From Lentzea waywayandensis (GTDB taxonomy: Bacteria > Actinomycetota > Actinomycetes > Mycobacteriales > Pseudonocardiaceae): a stretch of DNA of 64,000 bases. Position 1 is the stretch's first letter; each line of letters starts with the position of its first letter. Position numbers and translations under genes: made by a program. The stretch spans positions 107,715-171,714 of the forward strand of contig NZ_FOYL01000017.1 of NCBI RefSeq assembly GCF_900115955.1. The letters run 5' to 3'. The notes beneath the pieces were generated by a model, which ran no database searches, was not told where the DNA came from, and was given only the letters and a program-made list of their open reading frames with translations. Below are positions 26,663 through 35,408 of the stretch, one piece after another.

Positions 26663-27632
26663 TCAGAAATTGGCGACGAAAGATTGAATCGCGTCGACTG
26701 GCCCTCCATACTAGGTTCGAGCTATCCAATCGCGCATGAACACACGAACTGCGCAAGCTTGCTACATATTGGGGCCCAAGTCCCCCTCGGACACAATCAC
26801 TAAGTACACGCGGAGAGGTCGTCGCATAGACGGCCTCTTTTGCTTTGTCGTACTTCAGCTCGATCCCGAGCTCTCCGTAGAGCCTCGCCAGCTTCTCCGG
26901 CTCACCTTCCTTGATGATCGCCGTCACATCCGCCAGCGAGTCCACCGCCGCCTGAAGCTCAGCCGCAGACGCCAGGTTCGGCGCCGGCAGACCGTTCAGC
27001 TCAGCACTGGCCGCAGCCCGCTGCTCCTCCGTCTCGTTGATCGCGTCCACCAGCGCGACCGGATCGACGCCAGCCGCGATCGCCGCTTGGAAACGCCGCA
27101 ACTTCGCCTCCGCGTCCACCAGACGCTTCTTCACAACCTCTCTGCTCGACCTTCCGCTCGGATCATCCTGGGACGCGACCATCCCCGCGACAGTCCGATC
27201 AATGCTCTTCCGGTCGAAAATCTGGCACAGCCACTTGTTGAGCGGTCCGAGAAGAACCTCCTCAGCAAGGTTCACCGTGGGCCGATGCTCAGACAACGCA
27301 TGCGAGCCCGGCGCCAAGGTGCGAGCGTGGCACCGGTAGTAGGTGTGACTCTTCCGAATCGTCGCCGCCTGCATCCTTCGGGAACAGATCCCGCACCTCA
27401 CCAGCCCTCGAAAGATGTACGGCCGCGTACCCCTCACACGGGTCCGTTCCAACTTCGCCCGCCCCCTCATTCCTCCAGCTCCCCGCGAACGGCGCAAAAG
27501 CTGCGACTGAGTGAAGTCCTCGACCGTCACCAAATCCGGATGCGCAGGCACTCTCCACCGGACAACCTGATCAGGGGTCGATCGCCGGAACTTGACGACG
27601 TGGCCGGCGGCAACGTCGTCGAAGTCCTGCGG
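26628..27632 (-). pseudogene. Large serine recombinase, C-terminal two thirds, truncated by IS-B
   Basis: Starting at about 27632 the minus strand reads DDVAAGHVVKFRRSTPDQVV, then VPAHPDLVTVEDF, the recombinase-domain part of actinobacterial serine integrases. It continues with a zinc ribbon (LVRCGICSRRMQ, then YYRCHARTL), a coiled coil (VVKKRLVDAEAKLRRFQAA), a helical tail and the usual end block near SPRVLSDCVRGG. The frame then overruns through the attachment arm into IS-A and stops at 26628, so the natural stop is lost. The N-terminal catalytic domain is absent, cut by the IS-B end at 27628. Inactive. Confidence 0.8.
26663..26790. other. Putative recombinase attachment arm, second copy
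   Basis: Ungapped relative to 5800-5836 up to TCGACT, then shared blocks CATACTAGGTTCGAGCTATC and CAATCGCGCATGAACACAC. It lies between the IS-A fragment and the 3' end of the recombinase relic, as at 5.8 kb. Confidence 0.45.
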
Positions 27633-28270
27633 GGTGCCAAAACACGGTGCAACGGGCCTGACCTGCGGATCAAGCTGCTGCAGGTTCGTACTCGTTGATC
27701 AAGCCGCCAAGCACTCGCCGACGGCGTACGGATCTACAGCCTGGGTCTCCGGTCGGATGATCGGGTCGTGGTGGAGAGTCGTGTAGCGCTTGATGTGGCC
27801 GCCGATGGTTGTAGTGGGACACGTAGCGGTTCAGCACTGACTTGAGGTGATGCTCGTTGATGATGAGCAGCCTGTCGGTGAGCTCGCGTCTCACCGTGCC
27901 GACGAAACGTTCGGCGTAGCAGTTCGCCCGCGGACACCGCGGCGGGATCTTCACGACATCGATCCCAGCGTCCGCGAGAACGGAATCGAACGAAGCGGTG
28001 AACTGGCCGGCCCTGTCACGAACCAGAAATCGAAACTCGTTGGCCCGGTCGTCCAGCTCCATGAGGAAGTTGCGAGCTTGCTGTGTGGTCCACGGGCCGT
28101 CAGGGTTGGTGGTGGTGCCGAGGATGTGGACGTAGCGGGTGCCGACCTCCATCACGAAGAACACGTACACCCGCTTCAACGTGACGGCGCAGTCGACATG
28201 GAAGAAGTCGCACGGCAGCACGGTCTCCGCCTGAGCACGCAGAAACCGCCGCCACGACGCGTCGGAGTCC
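27628..28270. mobile_element. IS-B fragment (3' half)
   Basis: The terminus TGCGGGGTGCCAAAAC starts at 27628 and is followed by the tail and catalytic half of a second integrase-core transposase. The same end recurs at 39038, 39656 and 43653, always in this orientation. The element's other end is missing. Confidence 0.75.
27670..28262 (-). pseudogene. IS-B transposase, N-terminus missing
   Basis: Reads SDASWRRFLRAQAETVLPCD, the first catalytic D region FFHVDCAVTLKRVYVFFVME, then VRDRAGQFTASFD and the E region CPRANCYAERFVGTVRREL, ending GGLINEYEPAAA. All three acidic positions are visible, but the helix-turn-helix and first third are absent. The upstream frame is unrelated sequence from the dehydrogenase side. 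Not functional alone. Confidence 0.8.
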
Positions 28271-28347
28271 CGAATTCGGTCGCCGGGACGGGAAACTGCC
28301 ACCACCAGCGCATTCCGGGCCGGTCGCTCATCTCGGGGTCGCGGAAC

Positions 28348-28388
28348 CGCCCGGCCACCCGACGCGCGGCGCGTCGGGTGGCCGGGCG
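28348..28388 (-). terminator. 18-bp perfect stem terminating the carbohydrate operon
   Basis: CGCCCGGCCACCCGACGC, loop GCGGC, GCGTCGGGTGGCCGGGCG. It begins 27 nt past the stop of the last dehydrogenase gene on the minus strand. This is the strongest hairpin seen in the window and marks the end of the six-gene operon. Confidence 0.8.
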
Positions 28389-28415
28389 TACCGGGTGTTT
28401 CGGGTCGCGTGATGC

Positions 28416-29195
28416 TCAGGCGTTGATCAGGCCGCCACCGTCGGCGTGGATGTTCTGCCCGGTGATCCAGCGGCTGTCGTCCGACGCGAGGAACACGGTC
28501 ACCGGCGCGACGTCCTCGTAGGGGTTGCCCACGCGCTTGAACGGGTTGTTCACGAACATCTTCTCGATGTGTTCGCGCGTCTCGGATTCCATCCACTCCA
28601 GTCCGCCGGAGATGTTGTCGGTCATGCCGTTCGGGCACAGCGTGTTGACGCGGATGTTGTGCTTTCCCCATTCCCTCGCCACGACGCGCGACAACCCGCG
28701 AACGGCCTCCTTCGATGCCGCGTACGGGGCGTACAGCGCGTCGCCCATCACGCCGGCTTCCGAGGCGAAGTTGATGATGGACGTGCCGGCGCCGGGCCGG
28801 TCGCGCAGGAACGGGAAGCACAGCTTCATGAGGTGCCAGTACGCGTACACGGAGCTGCGCATCTCGAGGTCGAGGTCGTCGATGGTCTTCTCGAGGAACG
28901 GGGCCGGGACGGTGATCGTGTGCGCGTTGTTGACGAGCACGTCGATCGTGCCGAACCGGTCAGCGGCCGCGGCCACGAACGCGGAGAGCGCGTCGTAGTT
29001 CATGATGTCGACCGCCATGGCCAGTACCTCGGCGCCGTGCTCTTCACAGATCTTCGCGGTCTCCGAAAGCTTGCTCTCGGTCCTCGCGCAGATCGCGAGC
29101 TTGGCGCCCTCGGCGGCGATCCTGATCGCCTGCTGCTTGCCCAGGCCCGAGGAGGCGCCGGTGAGCAGCACGACTTTTCCGTCCAGCTTTCCCAT
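28416..29195 (-). CDS. Short-chain dehydrogenase/reductase
   Basis: 259 aa, classical SDR. NAD(P) motif TGASSGLGKQQAIRIA (residues about 12-27), NNAH, the Ser region INFASEAGVMG, the catalytic YAPYAASKEAVRG and C-terminal WITGQNIHADGG. Substrate unknown; at the end of a glycosidase operon it may oxidise a released sugar or acid. The ATG at 29195 is preceded by GAGAAAGAAG. It lies 56 bp after a second SDR. Longer upstream frames overlap that gene and were not used. Confidence 0.85.
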   Translation of the reverse strand: MGKLDGKVVLLTGASSGLGKQQAIRIAAEGAKLAICARTESKLSETAKICEEHGAEVLAMAVDIMNYDALSAFVAAAADRFGTIDVLVNNAHTITVPAPFLEKTIDDLDLEMRSSVYAYWHLMKLCFPFLRDRPGAGTSIINFASEAGVMGDALYAPYAASKEAVRGLSRVVAREWGKHNIRVNTLCPNGMTDNISGGLEWMESETREHIEKMFVNNPFKRVGNPYEDVAPVTVFLASDDSRWITGQNIHADGGGLINA

Positions 29196-29251
29196 GATCT
29201 TCTTTCTCTCGTTGTCGGAAGTCTTCGGCGACGGGCGCCGCCGGATGCGGT

Positions 29252-30019
29252 TCAGGCGCGCATCGTGGTGCCGCCGTCGACGCTGAGGATCTGCCCGGTC
29301 GTCCACTCGGCGAGGTCGGAGAGCAGGAAGGCCACGGTGGCGCCGATGTCCTCCGGCCGGCCGTGGCGCGGCGCCGGTGTGGCCGCGAGGATCGCCTCAC
29401 GGAACTCGTGTGGCAGGTTGAGTTCGGTCTGCCGGGTCATGACCAGGCCGGGGGCGACGCCGTTGCACCGGACGCCGTCCTTGCCGTAGCGGCGGGCGAC
29501 GTGGCGGGTGAGCGCCCCGATGCCGGCCTTGGTCACCGAGTAGGCGACCTTGTCGGGCATGCCTGCGTAGGCGGCGCCGGACAGGGTGTTGACCACGGAT
29601 CCGCCGCCGGCGGCGATCAGGTGGGGCAGCACGTGTTTGAGCGTGAGCAGGTAGCCGGTGAGGTTGACGTCGATGCTGCGCTGCCAGGCGGCCAGATCGA
29701 TGTCGACGGCGTCTGTGTCTTCGGCGACCGCGTCGGCGCGGATGTTGGCGGCGACGTTGAACAGGCCGTCGATGCGGCCGTACGTGCTGATCGCCAGGTC
29801 GATCTGCTGCTTGACCTGGTTCTCGTCGGCGATGTCGGTCACGGTGGCGATGCCGTCGCCGCCGGCCTCCTTGGCGGCCTGGACGGCGGCTTCGGCCGAC
29901 GTGTCGACGACGTCGCCGACGACGATCCGGGCACCGCCGGCACCGAGGAACCTGGCAGTGGCGGTGGCGATCCCGCCGGCGCCGGCAAGGACGATGACCT
30001 TGTCGTGCAGGCCTTCCAT
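29252..30019 (-). CDS. Short-chain dehydrogenase/reductase
   Basis: 255 aa. The cofactor loop is slightly unusual, VLAGAGGIATATARFLG in place of TGxxxGIG. The rest is classical: FNVAANI, the Ser stretch VVNTLSGAAYAGMP, the YxxxK pair in YSVTKAGIGALTRHVA and end WTTGQILSVDGG. Only about one third identical by eye to the neighbouring SDR, so not a recent duplication. The ATG at 30019 lies 39 bp after the GH43 stop in the same operon. Role in sugar use is inferred from position. Confidence 0.85.
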   Translation of the reverse strand: MEGLHDKVIVLAGAGGIATATARFLGAGGARIVVGDVVDTSAEAAVQAAKEAGGDGIATVTDIADENQVKQQIDLAISTYGRIDGLFNVAANIRADAVAEDTDAVDIDLAAWQRSIDVNLTGYLLTLKHVLPHLIAAGGGSVVNTLSGAAYAGMPDKVAYSVTKAGIGALTRHVARRYGKDGVRCNGVAPGLVMTRQTELNLPHEFREAILAATPAPRHGRPEDIGATVAFLLSDLAEWTTGQILSVDGGTTMRA

Positions 30020-30058
30020 GAACAGATTTCCTTTCGTGGCAGGTGGGGCCAACGCGGA

Positions 30059-31804
30059 TCAGGTGATCTTCGTGGTAGGCCCAGCGGTGATGCCGTTCTC
30101 GTTGAACGAGTCGACGGCGACCCAGTAGTCGGAGCCGGCGTTCAGGGTCCGGAGGTCGAGGTCGTTCTGCTCGTAGACCAGCCAGCTGTGGTAGAGCTTC
30201 TCGGGCGCGATGCCGTAGCGGACGTTGTAGCCGTGGGCTGTCGCGCAGGCGTCCCACTCGATCCGTGCCGTGAGGTCGTCCACGCGCCTGGCTCGCGCGG
30301 TGGCGGGTGTGGGTGCTGGGCCGTCGCCGTTGCCGAAGACGCGAAGACCACTGACCGCGAAGGGGCCGTCGAAGGGCAACCGGCCGGCTGTGACTCGGAC
30401 GTACCGGGCGCGGCGTGCGGTTTGGAGCACCACGAACGCGTGTGGTGTGTCCTCGCCCGACTCCTGGTTGTCCGAGACCGTGTGCCACCGCTCGCCGTCC
30501 GAGGAGACCTCGATGAACGCCTCGGTCGGGTGATGATCGGGGTAGATCGCTCGCCAGGCCCCGGCGGCTTCCGCGCCGTCGGCCAGCTCGGGTGCGTGCG
30601 TGGCCAGGTCGTGGTCGGCGAGGTTGAGCTGGATCGCCGTGATGGTGCGCTCCTGGCCGAGGTCGGCTTGGAGCCATTCCCCCGGCTGGGCCGTTGCAGC
30701 GGTCCACCAGGTGCGGATGTCCTCGTTGACCGCGAGTTCGGGCCCGTGTCCTTCGGCGGAGGAGGAGGCGGTCGTCTTCGCACGGAAGGACTGCAGCATC
30801 CACCCTGCGAAGGTTCCGGTCCACGGATCGACCCTGCGGTCCGGCACGATCGTCGGGTAGTCCCCGAAGTTCTGGTTGCAGAACAGGACTCCGTCGGCAT
30901 CGAACCCGGCGGGGAACAACCCGACACGCCGCTCGAACTCGTGGTGCACCGAGATGCGCATGGTTGAGGCGTGCCACCAGTTTCCGTGCTCGTCCTGGAA
31001 GGTGCTGCCGTGGCCGGCGCCGGTGATGAATCCGCCGGGTTTGGCGGAGAACGGGCTGTTCGGCGCGTACTCGAACGGCCCAAGTGGCGAGGACGCGGTG
31101 TAGTAGCCGTCCGCGTAGGTGTTCCATTCCGTGCCTGGGGCGGCGTACTGCAGGTAGTAGGTGCCCTCGTGCCGGGTCATCCAGGCACCTTCGACGAAGG
31201 GGGCGTCGCCGAGGTACTCGGCGATGATCTTCGCCAGCTCCGTGGTGGGTTCGGTCTTGACGTGGTTCTCGCCAACCTGTTCCCAGCCGTGCCGTCCGGG
31301 GTCGCCGCCGAAGAGCGGGACCGCTTCGCCGATCCGGTCCATGGTCGCGGGGTCGACCCGGACACCGGTGACGGGTTCGGAGTTCGAGCAGCCCCAGTAG
31401 AAGTACACGGCACCGTCGGCGTCCTGGAACAGGTGCGGGTCCCAGAAGGGAAAGCCTGGGTTCACCAGGGTGAAATCGTCGGCCAGGGGGTCCTCGCTGC
31501 GGAAGAACGGGCTGTCGGTCTGCCGCGATGCCGAGATGCAGAGGGCGCCGTTGATCTCGCGGACGTCGGGCGCGTAGTCGAGCGCTGGGAGTTTCCTGCT
31601 GGCTCGGTACTCCCAGGCGAGCAGGTCGGCCGAGTGCCAGAAGCCGGCCGACATCGACGCGAAGAGATAGAACCTGTCCCGGTACCGGACCACCGACGGG
31701 TCGGCTGCCTCGCGGTGCACGGTCCTGCCCCCACTCATGGGCCGCAGGTCCTGGAATCGGTAGGAGAGGTTCAGCGGGTTGCAGAGGACTCGGTCCGACG
31801 TCAT
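30059..31804 (-). CDS. Glycoside hydrolase family 43 with C-terminal discoidin-like and FN3 domains
   Basis: 581 aa, no signal peptide, so probably intracellular. Five-bladed propeller (residues about 25-335): catalytic base D in REAADPSVVRYRD, transition-state D in FPFWDPHLFQD, acid E in APFVEGAWMTRHEG. Residues about 340-490 resemble a F5/8 type C carbohydrate-binding module (EWLQADLGQERTITAIQLNL), and 495-581 a fibronectin III fold. Likely activity: arabinofuranosidase or xylosidase on imported oligosaccharides. Its ATG overlaps the GH3 stop (ATGA). Confidence 0.85.
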   Translation of the reverse strand: MTSDRVLCNPLNLSYRFQDLRPMSGGRTVHREAADPSVVRYRDRFYLFASMSAGFWHSADLLAWEYRASRKLPALDYAPDVREINGALCISASRQTDSPFFRSEDPLADDFTLVNPGFPFWDPHLFQDADGAVYFYWGCSNSEPVTGVRVDPATMDRIGEAVPLFGGDPGRHGWEQVGENHVKTEPTTELAKIIAEYLGDAPFVEGAWMTRHEGTYYLQYAAPGTEWNTYADGYYTASSPLGPFEYAPNSPFSAKPGGFITGAGHGSTFQDEHGNWWHASTMRISVHHEFERRVGLFPAGFDADGVLFCNQNFGDYPTIVPDRRVDPWTGTFAGWMLQSFRAKTTASSSAEGHGPELAVNEDIRTWWTAATAQPGEWLQADLGQERTITAIQLNLADHDLATHAPELADGAEAAGAWRAIYPDHHPTEAFIEVSSDGERWHTVSDNQESGEDTPHAFVVLQTARRARYVRVTAGRLPFDGPFAVSGLRVFGNGDGPAPTPATARARRVDDLTARIEWDACATAHGYNVRYGIAPEKLYHSWLVYEQNDLDLRTLNAGSDYWVAVDSFNENGITAGPTTKIT

Positions 31805-34044
31805 AAGTTGGTGCTTTCTTCTTCGTGGGACGTGGTCAGCAGCGACAGGAGCCAGTCGCCATCAATGGCGCCGCCGGTCAGACTGAGGATCTGGATCATC
31901 GGCATCGACGTCACCATGTGCGTCTCGTCGCTGTCGTCATCGAGGCCGCCTCCGCCCATGAGCGAACCCATGCGTGCTCGGAGCGGCGGGCCCGCCGCGG
32001 GATGCGCGAGCCACTCGCCGACGTTCGCCTGCAGCGACAGCGGCGGTGCGACACCGTCACCGTCGAGGTCGATGGACTGCTCACGGAGCACGGTGGTGGC
32101 GTTCTCGCCGACCTGGACGACGTAGGTCCCGTCCGGAACGACCCACCGGGCAAGGAGAACGTCCCAGTAGGCGAACGCCCGCCGGTCCAGCTGGAGCCGG
32201 ACGATCTTGGTCTCTCCGGGTTCGAGGTGCACCTTCGCGAACGCGGCGAGAGTCCGATGTGGACGCCGGACGGGGCCGGCCTTCGTGGAGATGTACACCT
32301 GCACCACGTACTTGCCGGCACGGGCGCCGGTGTTCGTCACCATGACGGCCGCCGAGGCTTCGGACGGTCCGTCGACCCGCACCCGCAGATCGGACACGTC
32401 GTAGTCGGTGTAGCTCAGGCCGTGTCCGAAGGGGTAGCGGACCGGAGCGCCGACCGTCTCGTAGTAGCGGTAACCGACCATGACGCCTTCGGAGTAGCGG
32501 ACGTGGCCCTGCTCTCCGGGGAACGACAGCCAGGTCGGGGTGTCCTGCAGGCGGTAGGGGATGGTCTCCGCGAGTCTCCCCGAGGGATTGGCCTGCCCGA
32601 AGAGGAGGTCTGCGATCGCCGCACCGCCGCCTTGGCCGAGCAGGAAGCCTTCCAGGATCGCCTCGACGTCGTCGTGCCAGTCCTCGAGCGACACCACGCC
32701 GCCGTTGGCCAGCACGACCACCGTCCTGGCGGCGACCGCCGCGACCTCCTTGATCAGCCGTACCTGGGACGGCGGCAACTCGAGACGGTCCCGGTCGTAG
32801 CCCTCGGACTCCTCGGTCTCCGGGTTGCCCGCGAAGACGACAACCACCTGGGCCTCGCCGGCGGCACGCACCGCGGCTTCGCGCAGTGCCGTGCCGTCCT
32901 CGGCCTGGGTGTCGAATCCGCGCGAGTAGATGACGTGGGTTCCGAGCGTGGCGGCGTGGGCTTCGATGCACTCCAGCGGGACGTCCACGCGCGTCGCGTT
33001 CACATGGGAGCTGCCTCCGCCCTGGTAGCGCGGGGTGGTCGCGAACTCCCCGACCACCAGCACGGACGAGGGCCGGTCGAGCGGCAGGGTGCCACGCTCG
33101 TTCTTGAGCAGGACCGCGCACTCGGCCGCGAGCTCGCGGGCCAGTACGTGGTGTGCGTCCAGGTCCGGAGCGGCGTCATCGTGTCCAGCTGCGTCGACGA
33201 GTGCGAGCACTCGCTCCACCGCCTGATCCACCGCCGATTCCTGGACATGACCGGCCAGCACGGCGTCGACGAGGGCCTGCGTCGCGTACTGACCGGGGCC
33301 TGGCATCGACAGGTCCAGGCCGGCGTTCAGGGAGGCGGGACGGGTGCGCACGGCACCCCAGTCGGAGATCACCGCGCCGGTGTATCCCCATTCGCCGCGC
33401 AGCACCTCCGTGAGCAGCCACCGGTTCTCCGACGCGGGAGTCCCGTTGATCCTGTTGTAGGAGCACATGATCGTGGCCGGCCGGGCCTCGATGACGACAT
33501 GTTCGAAGGCCGACAGGTGAATCTCGCGTAGCGTCCGTTCGTCGACGTCGGCACTGATGACCATGCGGTCGGTCTCCTGGTCGTTGGCCGCGAAGTGCTT
33601 CACCGAGGCCCCGACTCCACCGGCCTGCAGCGCCTTCACGTACGCCGTGGCCAGCACGCCGGACAGCAGCGGGTCTTCCGAGTAGTACTCGAAGTTGCGT
33701 CCGCCCAGCGGTGAGCGCTTGATGTTCACACCGGGACCGAGCAGGACGTCCACACCGAGCGCCAGGGCTTCTTTCGCAAGGGCGGCGCCGATCTTCGCGG
33801 CCACGTCCTCGTTCCAGCTCGACCCGACCGCGACTGCGGGAGGGAAGCACGTCGCCGGTTCGCTGTGGTGCAGGCCGAGGTGGTCGGTGCCGTCCTTCTG
33901 CCGCCGGACGCCGTGCGGACCGTCGGCGAGCACGATCGCGGCGATGCCAACCTCGGGGATGGCCGTGGTGGACCAGAAACCACCGCCGGTCAGCAACGAC
34001 GCTTTTTGTTCGAGGGACAAGGTGTTCAGGTCGGCTTGCGACAT
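31801..34044 (-). CDS. Glycoside hydrolase family 3 beta-glycosidase
   Basis: 747 aa, no signal peptide. The N-terminal barrel has KHFAANDQETDR and the nucleophile Asp in GAVISDWGAV (about residue 226). The alpha/beta sandwich domain has ESEGYDRDRLELP with the probable acid/base Glu. A C-terminal fibronectin III-like domain (RVDGPSEASAAVMVTNTGAR) follows. GH3 enzymes remove terminal glucose, xylose or arabinose from short chains. The ATG at 34044 follows the transporter by 23 bp and has AAGGAACCTC upstream. A long in-frame extension upstream overlaps the transporter and was rejected. Confidence 0.87.
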   Translation of the reverse strand: MSQADLNTLSLEQKASLLTGGGFWSTTAIPEVGIAAIVLADGPHGVRRQKDGTDHLGLHHSEPATCFPPAVAVGSSWNEDVAAKIGAALAKEALALGVDVLLGPGVNIKRSPLGGRNFEYYSEDPLLSGVLATAYVKALQAGGVGASVKHFAANDQETDRMVISADVDERTLREIHLSAFEHVVIEARPATIMCSYNRINGTPASENRWLLTEVLRGEWGYTGAVISDWGAVRTRPASLNAGLDLSMPGPGQYATQALVDAVLAGHVQESAVDQAVERVLALVDAAGHDDAAPDLDAHHVLARELAAECAVLLKNERGTLPLDRPSSVLVVGEFATTPRYQGGGSSHVNATRVDVPLECIEAHAATLGTHVIYSRGFDTQAEDGTALREAAVRAAGEAQVVVVFAGNPETEESEGYDRDRLELPPSQVRLIKEVAAVAARTVVVLANGGVVSLEDWHDDVEAILEGFLLGQGGGAAIADLLFGQANPSGRLAETIPYRLQDTPTWLSFPGEQGHVRYSEGVMVGYRYYETVGAPVRYPFGHGLSYTDYDVSDLRVRVDGPSEASAAVMVTNTGARAGKYVVQVYISTKAGPVRRPHRTLAAFAKVHLEPGETKIVRLQLDRRAFAYWDVLLARWVVPDGTYVVQVGENATTVLREQSIDLDGDGVAPPLSLQANVGEWLAHPAAGPPLRARMGSLMGGGGLDDDSDETHMVTSMPMIQILSLTGGAIDGDWLLSLLTTSHEEESTNL

Positions 34045-34067
34045 GAGGTTCCTTCTGTGCACGCGGA

Positions 34068-35357
34068 TCAACGGACGGACCTGACCCGCAGGACGACAAC
34101 GCCGGCCAGCAGGGTGAAGCAGGCGGCTGCGATGTAGAGCAGTTGGTAGTTCTTGTCGCCTCCCGCGATGACGCCGATCGCGAGGAAGACGGGTGCCACG
34201 ACGGGGGCGAGCGACTGCGCGAGGGAGTTCGCGAGTCCGGTTATGGCGACAAAACGGCCGGCGTCGGTGTCCTTCTCCGGCATGACGTCCAGCATCAGCG
34301 CCTGGTCGACGGCCGAGAAGACTCCGAGGCCGAGGTTCGTGATGACCAACCCGATGAGCAGGACCGGAAGACCCGTGGAGAAGGCCATGACGAGCGCCCC
34401 GGCCGCGAACAGCAGCCCGGCACCGAGGACGAACGGCTTGCGCCGGCGCAGCCTGTCGGAGACGAACCCGCTGCCGAGGGCGCCGAACACGACCGCGATG
34501 ACGCCCAGCAGACCCGCGAGCGCGACGGTCGCCCCTATCTCGGTGACGTCCATACGAAGGCGCTGCGCCAGAAGGAAAGCGGTGAAGGTGGAGCTGAGGG
34601 TCAGTCCGAAGTAGAACAGGAAGCGGGTGAGCCAGTTCCAGGAGAAGTCCCGGTACCGGCGGGGGTTGAACAGGAACTTCGACAGCAGGAGCCGGAAGTC
34701 CAGTGCCTGTTCGAATGTGCGTTCTCTGCTGTCCTCCTCGGACACGGTGACGCAGAACAACAGCACCAGAAGCACGCCGATGGTCGCCGGGACCATGAGC
34801 AGCAGAACCGAGTTCGTCGCGAGAGCTCCGCCCAGTACCGAGCCGCAGACCGGAGCCGCCATGGTGACGAAGCCGACGAGACCGCCGACCTTGCCTCGCT
34901 GCGACTCCGGCAGGCGGTCGGCCTGCGAGTTCGTGATGTTGCCGATAACGGTGTTCCAGCCCAGAGCCGCGATCACCCAGCCCACTCCGACGACGAGGAC
35001 GTCGGGCGCGATGGCGATGACGAACAACCCCGCCGAGCCGAGGACGGAGCCGGCGACGAGCCACGGGCGCCGCCGGCCGAAGCGGCTGCGGGTGCGGTCG
35101 CTGAGGATCCCGGCAACCGGGCCCGAGACGAGGGAGACCGCGGCCGCGACCCCGATCACGTAGCCGAGGTACTCCTCGTTGGCCGGTGCCAGTTCCTTGA
35201 CGCGGATGGCCAGCGAGAGCGCGATGGGCGTGACGAACGCGACGTAGGTGCCGAACAGTGCGAGCAGAAGGAACCAGATGTAGCGAGCGCTCACCTCGGG
35301 CAGGTCGTCGCCGGGTGTGCCGGTCTCCGGCAACGGCAGGTTTTCCGTTGTGCTCAT
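34068..35357 (-). CDS. MFS sugar transporter, GPH/SLC45-like
   Basis: 429 aa with 12 membrane helices. The loop 2-3 motif GILSDRTRSRFGRRRPWLVA is that of glycoside-pentoside-hexuronide and related sugar:cation symporters, and a second copy is GFVSDRLRRRKPFVLGAG. Lying between GH2 and GH3 genes, it probably imports the oligosaccharides that these cytoplasmic enzymes cut. ATG 52 bp after the GH2 gene; AGGAGTCCTC precedes it. Confidence 0.85.
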   Translation of the reverse strand: MSTTENLPLPETGTPGDDLPEVSARYIWFLLLALFGTYVAFVTPIALSLAIRVKELAPANEEYLGYVIGVAAAVSLVSGPVAGILSDRTRSRFGRRRPWLVAGSVLGSAGLFVIAIAPDVLVVGVGWVIAALGWNTVIGNITNSQADRLPESQRGKVGGLVGFVTMAAPVCGSVLGGALATNSVLLLMVPATIGVLLVLLFCVTVSEEDSRERTFEQALDFRLLLSKFLFNPRRYRDFSWNWLTRFLFYFGLTLSSTFTAFLLAQRLRMDVTEIGATVALAGLLGVIAVVFGALGSGFVSDRLRRRKPFVLGAGLLFAAGALVMAFSTGLPVLLIGLVITNLGLGVFSAVDQALMLDVMPEKDTDAGRFVAITGLANSLAQSLAPVVAPVFLAIGVIAGGDKNYQLLYIAAACFTLLAGVVVLRVRSVR

Positions 35358-35408
35358 GAGGACTCCTTTGTCCAGAGGAAACTGGGAGGTCGTTCCGTCT
35401 GGCCGGGG

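Noticed and set aside
31801..35064. 1087-codon frame covering GH3 and the transporter
   Set aside because: The first 340 codons are the out-of-frame shadow of the transporter gene; GH3 starts at 34044 with a ribosome site.
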